Below, piece after piece: positions 12,535-14,697 of a stretch of DNA of 14,697 nucleotides. The notes beneath the pieces were generated by a model. That model was not told where the DNA came from and did no database searches. It worked only from the letters and a program-made list of their open reading frames with translations. The DNA comes from Saprospiraceae bacterium UBA2329 (GTDB lineage: Bacteria; Bacteroidota; Bacteroidia; Chitinophagales; Saprospiraceae). Within the stretch, counting starts at the first letter, position 1. Each line of letters starts with the position of its first letter. Made by a program: the position numbers and the translations under genes. Location: NCBI GenBank assembly GCA_002344975.1, contig DDUV01000126.1:1-14697 (forward strand), in the 5' to 3' direction.

Positions 12535-14631
12535 CTACCTCGTCAGCACCCACCTCCTATGCGCCGTGCGGCCCTTGGCGGTCTGAATGCTCAGATTGTA
12601 CATGCCTGCCGGCAATCCCTCCGGTGAAATGATCGCCTCCTGCCGGCCCGAACCTGCGTACTGCTCAGACTGCATCAGGAGGCGGCCCTGCATGTCCCAC
12701 AAGCTCCAGCGGAGGATGCCGTCGCCGTCGCCCGAAAGCTGCAAGCGGGCTTCATCGCGCGCCGGATTGGGCCAGAGCTTTAGTTCCGGCAAGTCGCCGC
12801 AAGTGGCGATGCGCACCGGCGAAAAGCGCTCCGAACCATCGGCGGAGATGCTGCGCAGTCGGTAGAGCGCGCCGTCGGTGGCGGCTTCGTCGGTGAAGGA
12901 GTACGACTGGCGACCCGATACCGTGCTGCCTGCGTGTATGCTGTGCCAGGTACGGGCGTCGGTGCTGCGCTGGAGTTCGAAGCGGGCGTTGAGTTCGTCG
13001 CTCATAGTGGTCCATTGCAGGGTGCTGCGGCCGGGTTGGCAACGCAGATCGAAGTTCAGCAGTTCGATGGCCAAGGGCGCCATGTACAGGCCCATCGCAT
13101 TGCGGAAGCAGGGAATGACGGTGGCCTCACTGACAACGCCGCTGTTGAAAAAGCCGAATGCGTCGCTGGGCGAAATGGCATCCCAGTAGAAATAGGAAAA
13201 TCCGTAGGTATTGACGGCGTTCATCACCGCGTTGATCCAATTGCAACGACTGTCGGCATCGGCGGAAGTGGCCACGCCGAACTCCCCCATCGAGACGGGT
13301 ACCTGATTCAGATCGGCCCAGTCGTTGACGGCAGTCATGGTTTGCAGCAGCGCGTCCATTTCCCCGGCAAGGGGAAAGCTGCGGGCGCCGAGGTAGGGCG
13401 GCGAGGTCCAACTCATGCCCTGGTGTGTGAAGTAGTAAGGCTCGTAGTAGTGGAAGGTGTAGATGATGTCTGCATCGTCGAGGGGGGTGAAGGAGATGAG
13501 CGCGCCGGCGGAATTCCAGTTGGCGGCGCCCACAAAGACGCTGTGCAGCACCGATTCATGAGTGCGCAGGGTTTGCAGCAATGCCGTAGCTACGGTGCGC
13601 CAGTTGGCGTTGGTGATGTTGTTGTCGGGTTCGTTATAGACTTCAAAATAATACCGGTCGGGGTGGAGGTGGCCGTAGCGCTGGGCCAATTGCGTCCAGA
13701 TGGCTTGCAGGCGGGGCAGTTCCGTCTGATAATTGCTGTTGGTGAGCGACAGTCCGTGGTGATTGCAAATAATGAGTTTGAAATCCATCTGAGCGGCCCA
13801 TAGGATCATGCTGTCCACGAGGCTGAAAGCGACCTGATTGGTATTAAGTTGCGAACTGTTGCCCGGCTGGGTGAGGCGTTCAAAAGTGACGGGTAGCCGG
13901 AAGGTGGTGAAGCCGGCATCGCGGAGGGCCTGCACGCGGGCGCGGGTGTAGCGGTTGACCTCCGGGTAGGCGTTGAAGGGCAGCAGCCAGTAGGCTTCGA
14001 GCCAGTTGGAGGTATTCACGCCGGCGGTCATAGAGGCAGCCCTGGCCATAGTAGTAGCCGATGCGGGCATACCGCCGCCCGAACTGCCGTTGACGAGTTC
14101 GATAGCATCCACATAGGCCGTGCCGGAACCGCTTTGCGCGGTAGATTCTATGCTGATGTTGAGTTCGCGCACGGCGGCGGCAGATACGTTGGTACCCGCC
14201 GTGAGGGAAAACAAAGACAACTCAACGACGGTGTAATTGGCCGTTGCCGGACCGATGGTGGCGGTGTTGCCGAAATTGCCGCCATTGCGCAACTGTATGA
14301 TGAGGTTTTGGCCTGCCGACAGCCCCCGGTAGGCGATGCGCAGGTGGGTGTAGGCCGAGAAATCGCGGGCCGGGCCGCCGCCCCAGTTGTCCATATTGAG
14401 ACCAATGCCTGCCCAGTAGTTGGAAAAATTGTAGTCGAAGCGGTAATGCCGGGCGCCCTCGTGCGGGGTTTGGCCGGTCACTTCTGCGAGGCTCGATGTG
14501 CCGCCGCCGCCGCTGGATGCGTGCCAGGTGCCGGTGATGAGGGTGCTGTTGTCGTTGTAGATAATGGGTTGGGAGAGCAGCGTGGTCATGGACGCGCAGA
14601 GGAAAAGGATGGTGTAAATGTTTTTGTGCAT
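12535..14631 (-). CDS. Secreted GH5-type glycoside hydrolase with type IX secretion C-terminal domain
   Basis: This 698-residue enzyme probably hydrolyses a beta-linked polysaccharide outside the cell. Residues 1-20 are a signal peptide. Residues 22-182 look like a beta-sandwich carbohydrate-binding region, and a Gly/Ser-rich linker (181-187) follows. The catalytic GH5-like barrel spans about 195-515. FRLPV supplies a conserved Arg (R245), NHH lies at 290-292, the acid/base E334 is in VYNEPD, H394/Y396 are in FHYYEP, the nucleophile E450 is in SMGEFG, and the aromatic W483 is in YFYWDA. Residues 520-610 form a second beta-rich module. Residues 615-698 match a type A sorting domain (LKLWPNPARDEARL, WDMQGRLL, GMYNLSI, final basic RRWVLTR) used by the Bacteroidota type IX system. 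The substrate (cellulose, mannan or other) cannot be decided. A heptamer repeat begins 3 bp upstream of the start codon. Confidence 0.9.
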   Translation of the reverse strand: MHKNIYTILFLCASMTTLLSQPIIYNDNSTLITGTWHASSGGGGTSSLAEVTGQTPHEGARHYRFDYNFSNYWAGIGLNMDNWGGGPARDFSAYTHLRIAYRGLSAGQNLIIQLRNGGNFGNTATIGPATANYTVVELSLFSLTAGTNVSAAAVRELNISIESTAQSGSGTAYVDAIELVNGSSGGGMPASATTMARAASMTAGVNTSNWLEAYWLLPFNAYPEVNRYTRARVQALRDAGFTTFRLPVTFERLTQPGNSSQLNTNQVAFSLVDSMILWAAQMDFKLIICNHHGLSLTNSNYQTELPRLQAIWTQLAQRYGHLHPDRYYFEVYNEPDNNITNANWRTVATALLQTLRTHESVLHSVFVGAANWNSAGALISFTPLDDADIIYTFHYYEPYYFTHQGMSWTSPPYLGARSFPLAGEMDALLQTMTAVNDWADLNQVPVSMGEFGVATSADADSRCNWINAVMNAVNTYGFSYFYWDAISPSDAFGFFNSGVVSEATVIPCFRNAMGLYMAPLAIELLNFDLRCQPGRSTLQWTTMSDELNARFELQRSTDARTWHSIHAGSTVSGRQSYSFTDEAATDGALYRLRSISADGSERFSPVRIATCGDLPELKLWPNPARDEARLQLSGDGDGILRWSLWDMQGRLLMQSEQYAGSGRQEAIISPEGLPAGMYNLSIQTAKGRTAHRRWVLTR

Positions 14632-14634
14632 TTT

Positions 14635-14697
14635 GGATTTTGGATTTCGGATTCCTGATTTCGGATTTCTGATTTCGGATTCCTGATTTCGGATTCC
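14635..14697. repeat. Heptamer repeat in the GH5 5' leader, running off the window
   Basis: Nine consecutive 7-bp units of the form KGATTYC (GGATTTC, GGATTCC, TGATTTC and one GGATTTT) fill 14635-14697 and continue to the window edge. The array is directly upstream of the GH5 start codon on the minus strand, where the promoter or leader should be. It is a different family from the GCRGTRG array at 1674-1729. Confidence 0.85.

Overview
The window looks like a chromosomal segment of a Bacteroidota bacterium, most plausibly a Saprospiria-type (Lewinella/Haliscomenobacter-like) organism. The sequence evidence is a secreted enzyme with a type IX secretion sorting domain, gene starts without Shine-Dalgarno sequences, and promoter elements resembling the Bacteroidota TTG / TAnnTTTG type. 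The class-level placement is inference; no marker gene is present.

Layout. (1) Positions 125-352, minus strand: a small exported His-rich membrane peptide, divergent from a hydrogenase operon. (2) 555-4819, plus strand: a group 1 membrane-bound uptake [NiFe] hydrogenase: small subunit with the six-cysteine signature of O2-tolerant enzymes, large subunit, cytochrome b anchor and maturation endopeptidase. The hyp accessory genes are not here. (3) 4949-5984: a split YeeE/YedE sulfur-transport pair. (4) 6524-7798: a type II sulfide:quinone oxidoreductase. (5) 8291-8668: an unidentified small membrane protein. (6) 8978-12511: a gluconokinase/6-phosphogluconate dehydrogenase fusion and a GntP gluconate permease. 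(7) 12535-14631, minus strand: a secreted GH5-type glycoside hydrolase with an N-terminal carbohydrate-binding-like region and a type IX C-terminal domain.

How the genes work together. Hydrogenase and SQR both feed electrons from an inorganic donor (H2, sulfide) into the quinone pool, and the YeeE/YedE pair probably moves a sulfur species for the sulfide branch. The strongest regulatory observation is that the hydrogenase and SQR upstream regions each carry a perfect TGA-N6-TCA palindrome exactly 36.5 bp upstream of the last G of a TTnCTTTGCCCC element. This suggests one Crp/Fnr-family activator controls both. The gluconate genes form a compact import-phosphorylate-oxidise route to ribulose-5-phosphate and NADPH.

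The intergenic DNA is unusually structured. A roughly 57-bp hairpin element (core AGGTGACATCTAAC ... GGAAGGTGTC) occurs five times in three intergenic regions, twice as paired inverted copies. Several unrelated 7-bp tandem repeat families sit in other gaps. The 540-bp gap before SQR holds five stem-loops, including perfect 15-bp and 16-bp inverted repeats.
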